Of a DNA stretch of 60,830 bases, positions 17,647 through 26,467 are shown piece after piece; position 1 is the stretch's first letter; each line of letters begins with the position of its first letter. Below the pieces are notes generated by a model. The model did not search any database. It was not told the origin of the DNA and saw nothing but the letters and a program-made list of their open reading frames with translations. The stretch spans positions 1-60,830 of the forward strand of contig JALXCB010000086.1 in the NCBI GenBank assembly GCA_026991225.1. Direction: 5' to 3'. The DNA comes from Anaerolineae bacterium (GTDB taxonomy: Bacteria > Chloroflexota > Anaerolineae > J102). The translations under genes were made by a program, and so were the position numbers.

Positions 17647-18140
17647 GCATGACAGTCTATCGATACTGCCCCCTTTGCGGCCACGAGCTGGAAATCCGTC
17701 ATCTCTTCGGTGCGGATCGCGGCTATTGCCCGGCCTGCGGCTTCATCCACTTTCGCGACCCCAAGCTGGCCGTGGGCGCGCTCATTGTGGAGGATGGCCG
17801 GGTGCTGCTGGTGCGGCGGGGCGTGATTCCCCGCAAGGGTTATTGGGCCATGCCCTCGGGCTTCGTGGAATATGACGAGCAGCCCCGCCCGGCGCTGGCC
17901 CGGGAGATCCGCGAGGAGACGGGCCTGGAGGCAGAGGTCGGGCGAGTCATCGACGTCTATCCCATCGCGGATCCCAACAAGAAAGGCGTGTTTCTGCTTT
18001 TCGAAGCCCGCGTCACCGGCGGCGAGCTGCGTCCGGGCGATGACGTGTCCGAGGCTCGCTGGTTCTCGATAGAGGATATTCCCTGGGAAGAAATGGCTTT
18101 TCCCCAGTTGAAAGAGGTGCTGAACTATGAAACGCATTGA
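17643..18140 (+). CDS. NUDIX hydrolase with N-terminal zinc ribbon
   Basis: 165 residues. A zinc ribbon of two CxxC pairs (CPLCG near residue 9 and CPACG near residue 29) precedes a Nudix domain. The Nudix box GX5EX7REUXEEXGU is visible starting at GFVEYDEQPRPALAREIREE and ending in TGLEA. Such proteins hydrolyse nucleoside diphosphate-X compounds; the zinc-ribbon subgroup includes NADH pyrophosphatase-like enzymes, but the real substrate is unknown. It overlaps manC (4 nt) and the downstream PqqD-like gene (14 nt), so the three form one operon. Confidence 0.9.
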   Translation: MSMTVYRYCPLCGHELEIRHLFGADRGYCPACGFIHFRDPKLAVGALIVEDGRVLLVRRGVIPRKGYWAMPSGFVEYDEQPRPALAREIREETGLEAEVGRVIDVYPIADPNKKGVFLLFEARVTGGELRPGDDVSEARWFSIEDIPWEEMAFPQLKEVLNYETH

Positions 18141-18426
18141 CATGACCCTGCGCGATCGGCCCAGGCAGGCCCCCAGCGCCGTCTCCGAAACGGTGGACGG
18201 GCAGGCGGTGATCATCAATCTCCAGAGGGGAACCTATGTCTCCCTCAACGAGACAGGCAGCTTTCTATGGGACCGGCTGGATGGCGAAACCAGCCTGGAG
18301 TCCATCGCCCAGGCTCTGGCCGAAGATTACGGCGTCGATATCGCGGTCACCCGGTCCGACGTGCTGGCCCTGGCCCGGGATCTGCTTTCCGAGGGGCTCA
18401 TCGCCCTGGAAAGCCAGCAAGGTTGA
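18127..18426 (+). CDS. PqqD-like small protein
   Basis: 99 residues. VSETVDGQAVIINLQRGTYV followed by SLNETGSFLWDRLDG is the winged-helix PqqD/RiPP-recognition signature, and the second half is helical. PqqD proteins present precursor peptides to radical-SAM maturases. No radical-SAM enzyme, precursor peptide or transporter lies nearby, so its partner is unknown or elsewhere. Translation overlaps the nudix gene by 14 nt. Its stop codon lies inside the -35 box of the tRNA-Sec promoter. Confidence 0.8.
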   Translation: MKRIDMTLRDRPRQAPSAVSETVDGQAVIINLQRGTYVSLNETGSFLWDRLDGETSLESIAQALAEDYGVDIAVTRSDVLALARDLLSEGLIALESQQG

Positions 18427-18452
18427 CCAAACCGCCCGTTTCGGGGTAGTAT
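18423..18452 (+). promoter_or_regulatory. probable promoter of selC
   Basis: TTGACC at 18423-18428, an 18-bp spacer and TAGTAT at 18447-18452 place the start about 5-7 nt before the tRNA 5' end. It overlaps the last codons of the PqqD-like gene. Confidence 0.5.
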
Positions 18453-18463
18453 TGGGGCGTCGT

Positions 18464-18559
<96 letters not shown>

Positions 18560-18564
18560 TTGAT

Positions 18565-19016
18565 TTGAAAACAGCTTTGCGTCGGTTTGCAAAAACAACT
18601 CAAAGCCCACGTTGGGCGAGTCTGCAACGGGCGTCAAACGTCAATCGCTGATTGACTGACAAATCTTGCAGTCTGCCTTTCCGTACGCTTTTACCGAGTA
18701 AACTCGGACTTTTTAGGCGCAAGCCCCCTCCTCTGCTTCCTCCCCCGCTTCGAGACGGGCGGGGGAGGAAATAAGGAAGGAGGATTCGATGGCGCCCGGG
18801 GTCGACCTTCGTCGACCTGATTTCCAGCATAAAAATGGACGGCGGAGGCCGTCCACTGGCCGCAGGCCTGCCATGGTGCGACTTCAGTCGACAGTATGAG
18901 CGACCAAAGCAGACCTCAACGCGTTTTGTCAGTCGATCAGCGTCAATCGTCAAACGTCAGGACATGACGCATGACTTTTGACGTTTGACGAAATCGGCCT
19001 CCCGCGCCGCACCCTT
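18565..19016. repeat. composite repeat with nested MITE-like family C, copy 3
   Basis: It starts GAAAACAGCTTTGCGTCGGTTTG and GTTGGGCGAGTCTGCAACGG, and holds an inner element at about 18648-18940 with ends GCTGATTGACTGACAAA and TTTGTCAGTCGATCAG. This copy carries an extra 65-75 bp C-rich/G-rich palindrome (CCTCCTCTGC...GGAAGGAGGATTCG) near 18722-18800, absent from copies 1 and 2. It closes with GACGTTTGACGAAATCGGCC. It separates selC from the next gene. Confidence 0.7.
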
Positions 19017-19049
19017 CATCCCCATCCCCAATCCTGGTCCCAATCCCTT

Positions 19050-19436
19050 ATGAGTAGCTGCCAGATCACCACCGCCCAGCAGGAAATGGCCCGCGGGCTC
19101 ACCTTCCGTTTCGACAAGCCAGAAATGGAAGTTGAGCGCATCGCGGTTCATCCCTATCCCGACCTCACCCGCCTGTGGGTGCGCGTGCAACTGACTTCCT
19201 TCGCCACGCCCGTGGTGGTCGAAATGGCCTGTCTGGACGCCGAAGGCGTCGAGGTGGCGGGCATGTTGCTGGTCGACTGGCGCGATCCCTATATCTCCCT
19301 GACCATACACCTGAAAAAGCCTCCTCAACCTGACGCCGATTACACATTGTGGGTGCGAGTAGAGCGGGATGGCGAGGTCCTGGCCACCGGAGAGCATACA
19401 TTCCCCCTCACCTTCGTCGATCCAAACCAGGGTTGA
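19050..19436 (+). CDS. hypothetical protein, probably all-beta
   Basis: 128 residues, no signal peptide or membrane segment. Alternating hydrophobic strands ([40 protein letters not shown]) suggest a beta-sandwich. I do not recognise the family. The ATG at 19050 was chosen because the upstream in-frame ATG lies in repeat sequence. A terminator follows immediately, so it is a monocistronic unit. Confidence 0.65.
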   Translation: MSSCQITTAQQEMARGLTFRFDKPEMEVERIAVHPYPDLTRLWVRVQLTSFATPVVVEMACLDAEGVEVAGMLLVDWRDPYISLTIHLKKPPQPDADYTLWVRVERDGEVLATGEHTFPLTFVDPNQG

Positions 19437-19444
19437 GATTCCCA

Positions 19445-19470
19445 GACGCCCCTTTCGGGCGTCATTTTTA
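19445..19470 (+). terminator. rho-independent terminator
   Basis: The stem GACGCCC (19445-19451) pairs with GGGCGTC (19457-19463) around a 5-nt loop, followed by ATTTTTATTT. Confidence 0.8.
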
Positions 19471-19543
19471 TTTGGATGGGTTTTGGGGTAGGATAGGCGC
19501 ATCTTTTTTCGGCCCGACGCCCAACTGCATCAGGAGGTCCGTC

Positions 19544-20671
19544 ATGGCGATTATGCAACAACCCTCGCTCACCATCGGCATCGAGGAAGAATACCAGATC
19601 ATCGATCCCGAGACCAGAGAGCTCAAGTCCTATATCACCCAGCTCCTCAACGAAAAAGGGCAGATCATCGACCGGGAGGTGAAGCCTGAGCTCATGCAGT
19701 CGCAGGTGGAGCTGGGCACGAAAGTCTGTCGGGACCTGGACGAGTTGCATGATGAATTGGCCCGGCAGCGAGGGGCCATCTGCTATCTGGCGGAGCAAAA
19801 GGGGCTGGCCATCGCCTCCGCGGGCACGCATCCCTTCTCCCATTGGAAGGAGCAGGCCGTGACGCCCAAGGAGCGCTACATGGGCTCGGTGAAGGAGTTG
19901 GGGGACGTGGGACAGCGGCTGCTCATTTTCGGCATGCACGTGCATATCGGCATCGAAGACCGGGAGTTCGCCATCGACTGCATGAACGTCACCCGCTACC
20001 TCATCCCTCACATCCTCGCCCTCTCCACCTCCTCGCCCTTCTGGAATGGCCGCATGACGGGCCTGAAATCCTACCGATCCGTCGTTTTCTCCGACCTGCC
20101 CCGCACGGGCCTCCCCGACTATTTCCGCGACTGGTCCGCGTTCCAACGCTTCGTGGACCGCCTGGTCAACACGGGTTGCATCCCCGATGGCAGCAAGATC
20201 TGGTGGGATGTGCGCCCGCATTTCCTTTTCCCCACCCTGGAATTCCGCATGTGCGACGCGGTGACCACCATCGACGAGGCCCTGGCCATCGCCGCGCTGC
20301 TCCAGGCCGTTATCGCCTGGCTGTGGGACCTGCGGCAGAACAACATGACCTTCCGCCTTTATCGCCGCGACCTCATCGACGAGAACCGCTGGCGGGCCAT
20401 CCGCTACGGCATCGACGGGCGCATGATCGACTGGGGCAAGGAGGAGGAATTCCCGGCCCGCTGGCTCATCCGCGAGTTGCTACGCCTGGTGGATCCCTAC
20501 GTAAATCAGCTCGGCAGCCGCAAATACATCGAACACATTTACACCATCCTCGAACATGGAACCAGCGCCGACCGCCAGCTTCGCGTGTATGAGGAATCGG
20601 GCGGGGATTTGAAGGCGGTGGTGGATCACCTCATCGAGGAGACGAAGCGCGGGGTGATCTATCCCGATTGA
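19544..20671 (+). CDS. carboxylate-amine ligase of the GCS2 (YbdK) family
   Basis: 375 residues. The opening [18 protein letters not shown] and the downstream [25 protein letters not shown] and LEFRMCD motifs are those of GCS2-type glutamate-cysteine ligases. YbdK-like members have weak gamma-glutamylcysteine activity and often unknown true substrates. A perfect AGGAGG at 19532-19537 fixes the ATG at 19544. It is a single gene, with a terminator before it and a repeat after it. Confidence 0.9.
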   Translation: MAIMQQPSLTIGIEEEYQIIDPETRELKSYITQLLNEKGQIIDREVKPELMQSQVELGTKVCRDLDELHDELARQRGAICYLAEQKGLAIASAGTHPFSHWKEQAVTPKERYMGSVKELGDVGQRLLIFGMHVHIGIEDREFAIDCMNVTRYLIPHILALSTSSPFWNGRMTGLKSYRSVVFSDLPRTGLPDYFRDWSAFQRFVDRLVNTGCIPDGSKIWWDVRPHFLFPTLEFRMCDAVTTIDEALAIAALLQAVIAWLWDLRQNNMTFRLYRRDLIDENRWRAIRYGIDGRMIDWGKEEEFPARWLIRELLRLVDPYVNQLGSRKYIEHIYTILEHGTSADRQLRVYEESGGDLKAVVDHLIEETKRGVIYPD

Positions 20672-20679
20672 GATTGTTT

Positions 20680-20830
20680 CGAAAATAGCGTTGCGTTGGT
20701 TTACAAAGGCAACTCGAAGCCCGCGTTGGGCGAGGCTGCCACGGGCGTGACACGTGAAAACGTGAAACGTGAGGGCTTTACGCATCACGCATTACGCATC
20801 ATGTCATCGGCTTCCGCGCCCGCGTGGCGG
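20680..20830. repeat. composite intergenic repeat (inverted copy)
   Basis: GAAAATAGCGTTGCGTTGG, CCCGCGTTGGGCGAGGCTGC, then GTGAAAACGTGAAACGTGAG and TTACGCATCACGCATTACGC, ending TCGGCTTCCGCGCCCGCG. This is the reverse complement of the plan seen at 16.4 and 55.9 kb. Confidence 0.6.
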
Positions 20831-20864
20831 CGAGGCGTCTTCGTTGGCGTCGGCGGTCCGTCGC

Positions 20865-22016
20865 TCATGGCGTCTGTTTGGGAATAAAGTGGATGGCGGG
20901 AAGGGCCAGCAGCCCCACGCCCGCGCTGAGCACGAAGGCCGCGGTCAGCCCCCACGCGTCTGCGGTCAGGCCGATGGCCCAGATGCCCACAGCCCGCAGC
21001 GCGAAGCTCATGGCCATGTAGCTGCCATTGGCCAGCGCCCGATTGTCGGGGAAGAGGTCCTGCACCAGGGCCAGGATCACGGGCTGCATGGAGATGGCGG
21101 TCAGTCCCAGTGCGATGAGCAGGGGAATAATCAGCCACGCGGGGACGAAAAGGAGCGCCAGAAGCAGCAAGGGCGAAACGAACAGCAGGCTGTATAACAT
21201 GCGATGCCGCCCCACCCGGTCGCTGAGAGAGCCGGAGAGGAGCGCGCCCACGAACCCGGCCCCTTCCAGGATGGTGAGGGAGCCCGCGGCCAGGGCCAGA
21301 CTCAGGCCCCGCACATCCCGCATGTAGATGGGCAGATAGGTGGTCAGCGCCGCCTGCATGGCCACCCGCCCCAGCACCAGCCAGGCCAGATAGGGGAACA
21401 CCCGCAGCAGCCTGGGCCACAGGCGGGACCAGTTGTCCGCGTCGGGCGGGCGGGGCTTCGCCTGGATGTTGTGCAATCGCCAGAAGAGGATGCCCGACAC
21501 CGCCCAACCTACGAACGCCAACCGCCACAAACCCTCCAGGCCCAGCCATCCCACCGCGGCCACGGCGATGATGGGCGCGATGGTGCGGGCCAGTTCCCCC
21601 GCGGCCATGAACACGCTCATCCCTGTCCCCACCCTATTCCCGGCCAGCTCGCCGATCATGGCGCCCGCGGGCGCATGGAACGCGGCGACGCTCACGCCCG
21701 CGGCCAGCAGCAACAGCGCCAGGGCCAGATAGCTGGAAGGCAGGCCCAGCGCTGTCATCAGGGTCGCGGTCACTGCGGGGGCGAAGATGACGAAATAGCG
21801 CAGGCTCACCTTGTCGGCCAGATAGCCGATGAAAGGGTTGAGCAGGCTGGGAATCTGGGTGAAGACGACGAGATTGCCCGTGAGCGCATAGCCCACGCCC
21901 AACCGATCCTGCAAGAGGGGCAGCAGCGGGGCCAGAAACCCACTGTACACGTCGTGGGTGAAATGCCCCAGGGCCACGGCGAAAACGTCGTTGAAGCTGG
22001 TTTGGCGGCGGGTCAT
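20865..22016 (-). CDS. MFS transporter
   Basis: 383 residues with about 12 hydrophobic segments. The N-terminus FAVALGHFTHDVYSGFLAPL resembles fosmidomycin-resistance (Fsr)-type and related small MFS exporters. The MFS loop motif appears as GYLADKVSLRY after the second helix and GSLSDRVGRHR in the second half. The substrate is unknown. Its ATG overlaps the recG stop by 4 nt, so it is translated in the recG operon. Confidence 0.85.
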   Translation of the reverse strand: MTRRQTSFNDVFAVALGHFTHDVYSGFLAPLLPLLQDRLGVGYALTGNLVVFTQIPSLLNPFIGYLADKVSLRYFVIFAPAVTATLMTALGLPSSYLALALLLLAAGVSVAAFHAPAGAMIGELAGNRVGTGMSVFMAAGELARTIAPIIAVAAVGWLGLEGLWRLAFVGWAVSGILFWRLHNIQAKPRPPDADNWSRLWPRLLRVFPYLAWLVLGRVAMQAALTTYLPIYMRDVRGLSLALAAGSLTILEGAGFVGALLSGSLSDRVGRHRMLYSLLFVSPLLLLALLFVPAWLIIPLLIALGLTAISMQPVILALVQDLFPDNRALANGSYMAMSFALRAVGIWAIGLTADAWGLTAAFVLSAGVGLLALPAIHFIPKQTP

Positions 22017-24505
22017 GACAAAACCATTTCCTGGGCGAAGTACTCGGCCGCGCGTTGGGCCAGAAGACGGTGTTCGGGTTGCGCGAGGTCGGGGTCGGCG
22101 TCGAGGATGGCCTGAGCTTCCCTCCGGGCCAGGGCGAGCAGGCGCATGTCGCTGAGCCGGGCCAGACGCAGGTCGGGCAGGCCGCTCTGCCGCGAGCCGA
22201 AGAATTCGCCCGGGCCGCGCATTTTCAGGTCGATTTCCGCCAGTTCGAAGCCGTCCTGCGTGCGGGCCATGGCCCGCATCCGCTCCGCGCCCGTGGCGGT
22301 CTTGGGATCGGCAATGAGGATGCAGTAAGACTGATAGGGCCCGCGGCCCACCCGGCCCCGAAACTGATGCAACTGCGACAGGCCGAAACGGTCCGCGTTC
22401 TCGATGACCATGACGCTGGCGTTGGGCACGTCGATGCCCACCTCCACCACCGCGGTGCTGACCAGCACGTGATATTCGCCCGCGGCGAAAGCCCGCATCA
22501 CCGCGTCCTTCTCCTTCCCCGTCATCCTGCCATGGATGAGCCCCACCTTCAGGTCGGGAAACACCTTCGTTTGCAGACGTTTGTGTTCGGCCACGGCCGC
22601 GCCCACGTCCTCCAGCCGATCGCTCTCCTCCACCAGCGCGTAAATGATGAACGCCTGCCGCCCCTCCCCCGCCTGCTTGCGGATGAAATTGTAGATGCGG
22701 GGGCGCTTGTCCGGCTTGACCCAGTAAGTCTCGATGGGTTGGCGGCCCGGCGGCAGCTCGTCGATGACGCTGACGTCCATGTCGCCGTAGATGGTGAGGG
22801 CCAGGGTGCGGGGGATGGGGGTGGCCGACATGACCAGGGTGTGGGGCGTCTTGCCCGCGCCCGGACCCGCGGGGTCGTTGAACTGTGCGCCCTTTTCCCG
22901 CAACGCGGCCCGCTGGACCACGCCGAAGCGATGCTGCTCATCCACCACGACCACGGCCAGGTCGCGGAACCGTACGCCTTCCTGAATCAGGGCGTGGGTG
23001 CCGATGAGAATGTCGATCTCGCCCGCGGCCAGGGCGGCCAGCAACGCCTCTCGCTTCTTGCCGGCCACGCTGCCAGTGAGCAGGGCGACGCGCACGGGCC
23101 AGCCCGTGTTTGGGTTCACCATCTGACCGAAGAGGTCAGCCAGCTTGCGAGCGTGCTGCTCGGCCAGGATCTCGGTGGGGGCCATGAGCGCGGCCTGGGC
23201 GTGGTTGACCACCGCGGCCCACATGACGGCCGCGGCAATGACCGTTTTCCCGCTGCCCACGTCACCCTGGAGGAGGCGGGTCATGGGGTAATCGCGGGCC
23301 AGGTCCGCGCGGATTTCATCCAACACCCGCCGCTGCGCGGCGGTCAGCTCGAAGGGGAGCAGGTCGAGGAAGGAGGCCAGGGCCTCGTCGCTGAGGGGGA
23401 CGGGTTGGGCGGGCTTCGATTGCCAGGCCCGATGCTGCCCCAACACGCCCAACTGAATGATCAGCAGCTCCTCGAAGGCCAGGCGACGGCGGGCGCGCTG
23501 CAATTCCCGCTCATTCTCGGGAAAGTGGACCTGGCGCAAGGCCTCGCCGATGGATGGGAAATCGAGCCGCTGGCGCAGGTCGGGAGGCAGGGGATCGGGC
23601 AGGCGGTCAGCCCAGGTCTCCACCACCTGGCGGATGTGCCTGCGCAGGACGCGGGGGCTGAGCCCTTCAGTCAGGGGATAGATGGGCACGATGCGGGCGG
23701 TGTGAGTGGGATCGTCGCTGGCGATCTCGAATTCGGGGTTGTCCAGCACGCGCTGGCCGCCCACGCTCTTGACTTTGCCACTGAAATAGTAAGTGCGTTC
23801 GGGAAAAAGGTACTTGTCGATGTAAGGGTTCCAGAAAGTCGCCTGGATGGTCCCGGTGCGGTCGAAGAGTTTGGCCGTAGTCAGCTTCTTGCCCGTGCGG
23901 GTGCGGCGGCTGTACAGGCTGTGGACAGTCGCTTTCACCGTAATGTCCTCGCCGATGCGCAGTTCCTTGATGGTGCGCAGGTTGCTGTAATCCTGATAGC
24001 GGGCGGGGAGATGCCAGAGCAAGTCCCCAACCTGGTGCAATCCCAGACGGCCCATGGTCTCGGCCAGCTTCGGGCCGATGCCCGGCAGCGTCGTCAGCGG
24101 CGCTTCCAGAGGCGAGTCGGTGAACCGGGGCTTGAACGTCCTTCGCCCTCCCGCGCCTTCGCCCCCTCGCCCCTTCACCTTCTCGTCCTCTCGCTCTTTC
24201 GCCCTCTCGCGCCTTCGCCCTCTCGCCCCTCCGCTCTTTCGCTCCCTCGCCAACTCGGCCAGCATCCCCTGCAGATGCCGCACGGTGCTGGCCCGCACGC
24301 CCGATGGCAGTTGCGGATAATCGCGCAGCATCCCCGCGATCTCGCGCACAACCGCGGCTGCATCGTCGCTGGGGGCCTCGGCCCGAGCCTGGGGCTCCCA
24401 GGTCTCGGCAAAACGATCCAGCCCGCCCACGACCGCGTCGTTCTTGTACCCGCGGCGGGCCTCCAGAGCCAGGATATTTTGCAGGGTTTGGATGGCGGTG
24501 GGCAT
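22013..24505 (-). CDS. recG: ATP-dependent DNA helicase RecG
   Basis: Branch-migrating helicase that rescues stalled replication forks. Order: an N-terminal helical extension (1-86), a low-complexity Arg/Glu/Gly tract (87-123), the OB-fold wedge (TLPGIGPKLAETMGRLGL near 138), then SF2 motifs GDVGSGKTVIAAA (Walker A), DEQHRFGV (DEQH box), MSATPIPRTLA, and in the second RecA lobe VSTAVVEVGIDVPNASVMVI and HQFRGRVGRG. At 830 residues it is longer than E. coli RecG (693). The Arg/Glu tract is coded by GGCGAGAGGGCGAA-like direct repeats (24136-24250). A TATCAT hexamer 9 nt before the ATG may be the -10. Confidence 0.95.
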   Translation of the reverse strand: MPTAIQTLQNILALEARRGYKNDAVVGGLDRFAETWEPQARAEAPSDDAAAVVREIAGMLRDYPQLPSGVRASTVRHLQGMLAELARERKSGGARGRRRERAKEREDEKVKGRGGEGAGGRRTFKPRFTDSPLEAPLTTLPGIGPKLAETMGRLGLHQVGDLLWHLPARYQDYSNLRTIKELRIGEDITVKATVHSLYSRRTRTGKKLTTAKLFDRTGTIQATFWNPYIDKYLFPERTYYFSGKVKSVGGQRVLDNPEFEIASDDPTHTARIVPIYPLTEGLSPRVLRRHIRQVVETWADRLPDPLPPDLRQRLDFPSIGEALRQVHFPENERELQRARRRLAFEELLIIQLGVLGQHRAWQSKPAQPVPLSDEALASFLDLLPFELTAAQRRVLDEIRADLARDYPMTRLLQGDVGSGKTVIAAAVMWAAVVNHAQAALMAPTEILAEQHARKLADLFGQMVNPNTGWPVRVALLTGSVAGKKREALLAALAAGEIDILIGTHALIQEGVRFRDLAVVVVDEQHRFGVVQRAALREKGAQFNDPAGPGAGKTPHTLVMSATPIPRTLALTIYGDMDVSVIDELPPGRQPIETYWVKPDKRPRIYNFIRKQAGEGRQAFIIYALVEESDRLEDVGAAVAEHKRLQTKVFPDLKVGLIHGRMTGKEKDAVMRAFAAGEYHVLVSTAVVEVGIDVPNASVMVIENADRFGLSQLHQFRGRVGRGPYQSYCILIADPKTATGAERMRAMARTQDGFELAEIDLKMRGPGEFFGSRQSGLPDLRLARLSDMRLLALARREAQAILDADPDLAQPEHRLLAQRAAEYFAQEMVLS

Positions 24506-24581
24506 GGTGGAGATATGATACCGTAAAAACGGGCAGTCGCACGGCAGACAAGCCAGCGCCGATACGGATGAAAATGGCGGC

Positions 24582-24809
24582 TAAACTGACATTTTGGGTA
24601 TTTTTGGGGCCACGCCCGCCCGGCGCTGAAGCCGCCGGGCTACTGAACGACGCCGGGTGAACCCAGCTTGAATGCGGCCACGGCAGAAAAGACCCATTCA
24701 TGGGGCGTCGTTCTTAGCCCGCAGGTTCACCTGCGGGTGGCTTTAGAACAGCACCTATTCGCATGGAAGTCGAGCCAAAAAACCTGGTTTTCATATTGCT
24801 TCCAGTTTA
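24582..24809. repeat. MITE-like repeat, family D, copy 2
   Basis: 228 bp, inverted and diverged relative to 9105-9350. Shared blocks include CGACGCCGGGTGAACCC, CATGGGGCGTCGTTCTTAGC and CCCGCAGGTTCACCTGCGGG. The ends are TAAACTGACATTTTGGGTAT and ATATTGCTTCCAGTTTA. The next 94 bp to 24903 are a separate short block of GGTCTACTGG/ACCGGTCTACCGG palindromes. No gene lies in this 398-bp gap. Confidence 0.6.
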
Positions 24810-24903
24810 GTAGCCCGGCAACCCGGTAGACCAGAAAACCAAGCCACCGGGCCACCTTCCTGGTCTACTGGTGTACCGGTCTACCGGTTTCCCGGTTTAC
24901 CAA

Positions 24904-25593
24904 TCAAAGCAACGTATCGATAAACGCCCGGATTTTCTTGTCCGCTCCCCCGGCGATGCACGGCCCGTGCCCAAAGCAGGCCGTATCGAACTTCAGCTTC
25001 TTCAACTTGGCCAGGCTTTCGATGACCTGCTGTTCATTGGGGGTAAACGCGCTTGGAGGCAGGGAGAGCTTGTTGTCGGTGTTGATGATGGCGTCGCCCG
25101 CAATGAACAGGCTGGCTTCTTTGTGATGCAGGGAGATATGGCCGGGCGCGTGGCCGGGCGTATGCCAGACGGTGAATCCCTCGGGCGTGGTCTCCTTCTC
25201 CAGCAACAGCTCCTGCACCGCATCCACGTGGGGCTTGTAGACTTTTTCCGCGACGCGGATGGCCGCGTGCATGGCCTTGCCCCGCACGCCCGGCAGCGCC
25301 TTCGACCGCCGCCCGGTCACGTAATCCGCCTCCACCGTGTGGCAGGCGATGGGTGCATCGCTCAGTTCGGTCAGCCCCTTGAGCCCGCCGATATGGTCCA
25401 GATCGGCGTGGGTGATGATGATGCGTTGCAGATCTGCGGGCTGCACCCCGACCGCATTCAGCTCATCCAACAGCTTCGAGAACGTCCAGGGGGAGCCGGT
25501 GTCGATGAGGGTGGGCCCGCCCGCGCCTGTCCACAGAAAAGCGTTGGCGTAACCGAGTTCAATACGCTTGAGATCGGGATGCACGGTTTCCAT
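24904..25593 (-). CDS. MBL-fold metallo-hydrolase
   Basis: 229 residues. The metallo-beta-lactamase signature [10 protein letters not shown] (HxDxDH) is present, with downstream metal ligands in [15 protein letters not shown] and CFGHGP. Members hydrolyse thioesters, lactones or phosphodiesters, and this one cannot be assigned. There is no signal peptide, so it is cytoplasmic. Its ATG lies 35 nt inside the 3' end of deoC, so it is the last gene of the lepB-rpiB-deoC operon. A role in processing a product of the deoC/rpiB pathway is only a guess from context. Confidence 0.88.
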   Translation of the reverse strand: METVHPDLKRIELGYANAFLWTGAGGPTLIDTGSPWTFSKLLDELNAVGVQPADLQRIIITHADLDHIGGLKGLTELSDAPIACHTVEADYVTGRRSKALPGVRGKAMHAAIRVAEKVYKPHVDAVQELLLEKETTPEGFTVWHTPGHAPGHISLHHKEASLFIAGDAIINTDNKLSLPPSAFTPNEQQVIESLAKLKKLKFDTACFGHGPCIAGGADKKIRAFIDTLL

Positions 25594-26467
25594 GAGGCTC
25601 CTTCTCGGTCTCTTTTACGATTTTTACGCCCGCGCTGGCCCCGATGCGGGTGGCTCCAGCCTCGATCATAGCCTTGGCGTCCTGGGCGGAGCGGATGCCG
25701 CCCGACGCTTTCACGCCCATATCCGCGCCTACGACCCGACGCATCAGGGCTACATCTTCCACGGTCGCGCCCTTGCCCGCAAACCCGGTGCTGGTCTTGA
25801 CGAAATCCGCGCCCGCGGCCTTGGCGATAACGCACGCCTCCACCTTCTCCTCCTCGGTCAGCAGCGCCGTCTCGATGATGACCTTGACCACATGGCCTCG
25901 CGCGGCTTCCACCACCCCGGCGATATCCCGCTCCACCAGCCGGAAATCCTTGCTCTTCAGCGCACCGATATTGATGACCATGTCGAACTCGGTCGCGCCT
26001 TCCTCCCGGGCCCGGCGGGTCTCATAGGCCTTCACGTCGGGCAGGGTCGCGCCCAGGGGGAAACCGATGACCGTGGCCACCACGGGCTTCGCGCCCGTCA
26101 GCAACCGCGCGGCCAAAGGCACCCAGGTGGGATTGACGCATACGGACGCAAAGCCGTATTCGATGGCCTCGGAGCAAAGCTGTCGGATCTGCTCCTCGGT
26201 GGCCTCCGGTTTAAGCAGGGTGTGGTCGATATAGCCCGCCAGATCGGTGGGCACATAGCCCACGCCCAGCTTCCCGCTGAGACGACTGGCCCCGGCCGCA
26301 ATGAAGGTGCGGGCCATATCGGGATGGGAGGAGATGCAATGGCCGTCGCAGACGCGGCCGCAGACCGTGCAGAAATGTTGGTCGGGCTGCTGCGAAAGCA
26401 GCGTCACCACCTCGCGGGTGATGAGGTTGGTCAGATGGTCGATATCGAAGGATGGGGCCACGGTCAA
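25559..26467 (-). CDS. deoC: deoxyribose-phosphate aldolase with BMC-type N-terminal extension
   Basis: Cleaves 2-deoxyribose-5-phosphate to acetaldehyde and glyceraldehyde-3-phosphate. The catalytic core (about 76-285) shows [11 protein letters not shown], Asp162 in FDMVINIG, the Schiff-base Lys224 in FVKTSTGF and Lys253 in KASGGIR. E. coli DeoC is about 259 residues; this protein has 302 because of about 70 extra N-terminal residues. Residues 7-27 form an amphipathic helix ([20 protein letters not shown]) like microcompartment encapsulation peptides. A Cys33-x2-Cys36-x3-Cys40-x3-Cys44 motif follows, suggesting a metal or Fe-S site. The start overlaps the rpiB stop by 4 nt. Confidence is high for the enzyme, moderate for encapsulation. 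Confidence 0.95.
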   Translation of the reverse strand: MTVAPSFDIDHLTNLITREVVTLLSQQPDQHFCTVCGRVCDGHCISSHPDMARTFIAAGASRLSGKLGVGYVPTDLAGYIDHTLLKPEATEEQIRQLCSEAIEYGFASVCVNPTWVPLAARLLTGAKPVVATVIGFPLGATLPDVKAYETRRAREEGATEFDMVINIGALKSKDFRLVERDIAGVVEAARGHVVKVIIETALLTEEEKVEACVIAKAAGADFVKTSTGFAGKGATVEDVALMRRVVGADMGVKASGGIRSAQDAKAMIEAGATRIGASAGVKIVKETEKEPHGNRASRSQAY

